DNA from: Planctomycetota bacterium
GTDB taxonomy: Bacteria; Planctomycetota; Phycisphaerae; UBA1845; PWPN01
Assembly: GCA_020346805.1 (NCBI GenBank)
Contig: CP070790.1
Coordinates: 164,974 to 172,927 of the forward strand
DNA length: 7,954 nucleotides
Direction: 5' to 3'
Positions within the stretch are counted from its first letter, which is position 1; each line of letters starts with the position of its first letter. Below are positions 6,324 to 7,954 of this stretch, in pieces. Under the pieces are notes generated by a model. It was given only the letters and a program-made list of their open reading frames with translations. It made no database searches and was not told where the DNA came from. Made by a program: the position numbers and the translations under genes.

Positions 6324-6362
6324 GCGTTTTACTCAACCATCGTCCTTCCATACCGAACACAA

Positions 6363-6408
6363 TCTGCTGGTAAACTTTGCTAATAAAAGCAACAAAATTA
6401 CCAGCAGG
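6363..6408. terminator. Hairpin between convergent transcripts, possible bidirectional terminator
   Basis: CTGCTGGTAA (6364-6373) and TTACCAGCAG (6398-6407) form a perfect 10-bp stem that a T-G pair can extend. An inner stem TTGCT/AGCAA (6377-6381 and 6388-6392) closes a 6-nt loop. It begins 11 nt after the stop codon of the minus-strand membrane-protein gene and also lies beyond the rightward small-ORF region, so its position suits a terminator for both. No run of T follows on either strand, which weakens the call. Confidence 0.45.
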
Positions 6409-6418
6409 CCGTGTATAA

Positions 6419-7654
6419 TCAATATAATGAAGGTTGGGTGGTAGGTTTTTGTGTTATAACACCACGCGCCAACTGGGCTTCTGCAAGCATTTTCAGAAAC
6501 TTGATTACATCATGATGTACCTTCGGAGTATGACGAATCACTACAAACCCATCATAGAAAGACATCGTACCAGGCCCATCCTCCTGCCATGTACGCGGAC
6601 AAACATTCATCCTGATCAAATCTTCAAAATCTTCAACTTGTTCCTCTCGTAATTCTTCGACAACATCGATAATGTGATAGATTGCCCGTTCCAGCTCAGT
6701 AAGTCCTGCTAAAGACTTGTTTTCACAATATCCTCCTCCATATCCGCCGCCACCATAACTTCCATGACGACTAGGCTGACTACTAGTCTTGTGTTCGTCT
6801 GGCTTCTGAATTGAAATAAGCATAGATTTAATTGTTGCCAACTGGGCCTCACTGAACGGCCGATAGATAAGTTCTCTACAGTCATAAACACGAACAACAG
6901 TTTTGCGATGTAGATCATCAAGAGACGATATTCGAATCATCCCATCTATAATGTCATAACCAAGTTCAACATCCGGGCCGCCAATTCTATCCAAAATAAT
7001 TTCAATTACCGTCTCCAGTTTTACATTTCTCAGACTTATATCATTCAACGTTGTGGTACGGTCGATAGCCATAATATCCAGTTCGGTCCAGTTAACGTCG
7101 ATGGCAATACCAGCTTCTCTGCGTAAGAATTTAAGAATTTCTTCGAATGGCGTGTCATCGGCAAATTCAACGTTTGGTATAAGAGCGGTAAGTTTTTCCC
7201 GCGCCCGGCGATCTGCATCCGATTCCGGCGTTACGTATACAGGAAAGGTTGTGATTTTATCTGACTCTTTTTCGCCAATCACTTTGACCATGGATGCCGT
7301 ATCGTCTGCCTGTATATAGGCGGGGGCAGGAACGTGTGAACGATTTTCAGGTAATAAAAAACTTACAAACAAAATGGCAGCGGCAATACCAATAGTTCCA
7401 GCGGTGGTACGCATGATCCATTTCCTCCCTCTAGAGATTTTGCTGAAATCAGATGCCAATACGGCAGCATCACCAAACTCATCCAAAATTGCTGTTATGG
7501 CTTCCTCGCGAGAATAACCGTTATCGAGCAACTCCCCCAGCCGTTCTTCCATATGATCGCGCAATTCCCGGCCTATCGCCCGGCGTTGCTCTTCGCTGAG
7601 CTTAAGAAATCGCCCCAGTAAACGTAGATAGGTTTCAAATTCTTCTTCCGACAT
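6419..7654 (-). CDS. PadR-coupled HAAS-domain membrane protein with exported STN-like domain
   Basis: The 411-residue protein has three parts. Residues about 5-70 are helical and read RELRDHMEERLGELLDNGYS.EEAI..ILDEFGD, typical of the HAAS (former DUF1700) or permease-prefix domain that accompanies PadR regulators. Residues about 83-101 (AGTIGIAAAILFVSFLL) are one membrane segment with RGRK on the inner side. The exported part starts with a stretch (about 157-245) whose pattern, VEFADDTPFEEILKFL...GIAIDVNW, then LNDISLRNVKLETVIEIIL and a Y.I.DGMIRIS end, resembles the STN / secretin N-terminal fold. A linker GSYGGGGYGGGYC (298-310) leads to a C-terminal stretch with CPRTW and FVVIRHTPKVHHDVIKFLKML, a pattern recurring in planctomycete proteins. 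AAGGGGG (7662-7668) with a 7-nt spacer supports the ATG at 7654. It follows PadR by 13 nt. Its ligand or partner is unknown. Confidence 0.8.
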   Translation of the reverse strand: MSEEEFETYLRLLGRFLKLSEEQRRAIGRELRDHMEERLGELLDNGYSREEAITAILDEFGDAAVLASDFSKISRGRKWIMRTTAGTIGIAAAILFVSFLLPENRSHVPAPAYIQADDTASMVKVIGEKESDKITTFPVYVTPESDADRRAREKLTALIPNVEFADDTPFEEILKFLRREAGIAIDVNWTELDIMAIDRTTTLNDISLRNVKLETVIEIILDRIGGPDVELGYDIIDGMIRISSLDDLHRKTVVRVYDCRELIYRPFSEAQLATIKSMLISIQKPDEHKTSSQPSRHGSYGGGGYGGGYCENKSLAGLTELERAIYHIIDVVEELREEQVEDFEDLIRMNVCPRTWQEDGPGTMSFYDGFVVIRHTPKVHHDVIKFLKMLAEAQLARGVITQKPTTQPSLY

Positions 7655-7661
7655 AGGCAGG

Positions 7662-7668
7662 CCCCCTT
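7662..7668 (-). promoter_or_regulatory. Ribosome binding site touching the PadR stop codon
   Basis: AAGGGGG on the minus strand lies 7 nt before the ATG of the HAAS-domain gene and shares its first base with the TAA stop of the PadR gene (7668-7670). This arrangement suggests coupled translation of the two genes. Confidence 0.55.
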
Positions 7669-7954
7669 TATGTAGGATTGGTTTCCAATGTTTCCCCTGG
7701 CGACAGCGTATCCATTACCGGTTTGAGCAGTCGTCGTATACAGTCGGAATATTCATGCCATTGTATGGCCTGTTTATTAAGTCGACGCTGACCGGAATCA
7801 GTCAGCTCATACCATTTTCGCTCGCGTCCTGTAGTCTTGTCCCATCGGCTGCTAACAGCCCCCGCTTCCTCCAATCGATGCAACAGGGGATAAAGAGTAC
7901 CAGCTTGCAGGCGAACCATATTTCGACTCGCCTCACGGATCCGCTTCTGAATCA
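7668..7954 (-). CDS. PadR-family transcriptional regulator, N-terminus cut by the window edge
   Basis: PadR regulators are small winged-helix repressors, usually of about 105-110 residues. About 94 residues are visible. Although an ATG occurs at 7917-7919, the frame stays open to the window edge and reads IQKRIREASRN before it, which fits the second helix of the family, so the true start is outside. The signature VRLQAGTLYPLLHRLEEAG matches the recognition helix, and TTGRERKWYELTDSGQRRL matches the wing and following helix. The gene is directly upstream of the HAAS-domain gene, the standard PadR partner, and probably controls its own operon, whose promoter would lie beyond 7954. Confidence 0.92.
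   Translation of the reverse strand, partial: IQKRIREASRNMVRLQAGTLYPLLHRLEEAGAVSSRWDKTTGRERKWYELTDSGQRRLNKQAIQWHEYSDCIRRLLKPVMDTLSPGETLETNPT

Noticed and set aside
5814..6410. RNase P RNA, tmRNA or SRP RNA as the explanation of the structured interval
   Set aside because: The conserved signature stretches of these RNAs (for example GAGGAAAGTC for RNase P or the TpsiC-like tail of tmRNA) were not found.
7668..7919. PadR gene starting at the internal ATG (7917-7919)
   Set aside because: This would remove the N-terminal helices of the winged-helix domain. The frame is open to the window edge and the upstream codons fit the family.

Overview
The window looks like a piece of a planctomycete chromosome, most likely of the Phycisphaerae type. 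This is inferred from gene content, not from any marker gene. The pointers are a Tat-exported GH116 glycosidase carrying a beta-sandwich-like module of a kind I associate with planctomycete glycosidases, a DUF2961/GH172 enzyme, a Kdo/WaaP-type kinase, and a PadR regulator coupled to a HAAS-domain membrane protein whose exported part resembles a secretin N-terminal (STN) domain. Genes use Shine-Dalgarno sites, and the intergenic DNA is clearly more AT-rich than the genes.

Layout. Positions 1-237 are non-coding and AT-rich, with a possible leftward extended -10 promoter. Positions 238-4629 (minus strand) hold a two-gene operon: a secreted GH172-family protein (first gene, strong AGGAGG site) followed after 15 nt by a very large GH116-family protein. 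A sigma70-like promoter (TTGCCA-17-CATAAT) lies about 70-100 nt upstream of the first gene. Divergent from it, about 4801-5673 (plus strand), is a Kdo/WaaP-family kinase-like gene whose catalytic-loop Asp is replaced by Ser. Positions 5674-6418 contain no convincing gene: there is a candidate promoter, two weak overlapping small ORFs and several unusually long inverted repeats, so a structured leader or non-coding RNA is possible. Positions 6419-7954 (minus strand) hold a PadR regulator, cut by the window edge, followed by a coupled HAAS-TM-STN-like membrane protein.

How the parts work together. The GH172 and GH116 proteins both carry export signals and are probably co-transcribed, so they plausibly act on the same extracytoplasmic glycan; the substrate cannot be read from the sequence. 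The PadR/HAAS pair is a recognised regulatory arrangement, here with an exported domain in place of the usual permease-like part. The kinase is probably an envelope or glycolipid-related enzyme or a pseudokinase. No phage, insertion sequence, CRISPR array, tRNA or rRNA was seen. The best candidates for something undescribed are the structured 5.75-6.41 kb interval, the exported-domain variant of the PadR/HAAS pair, and the module inserted inside the GH116 enzyme.
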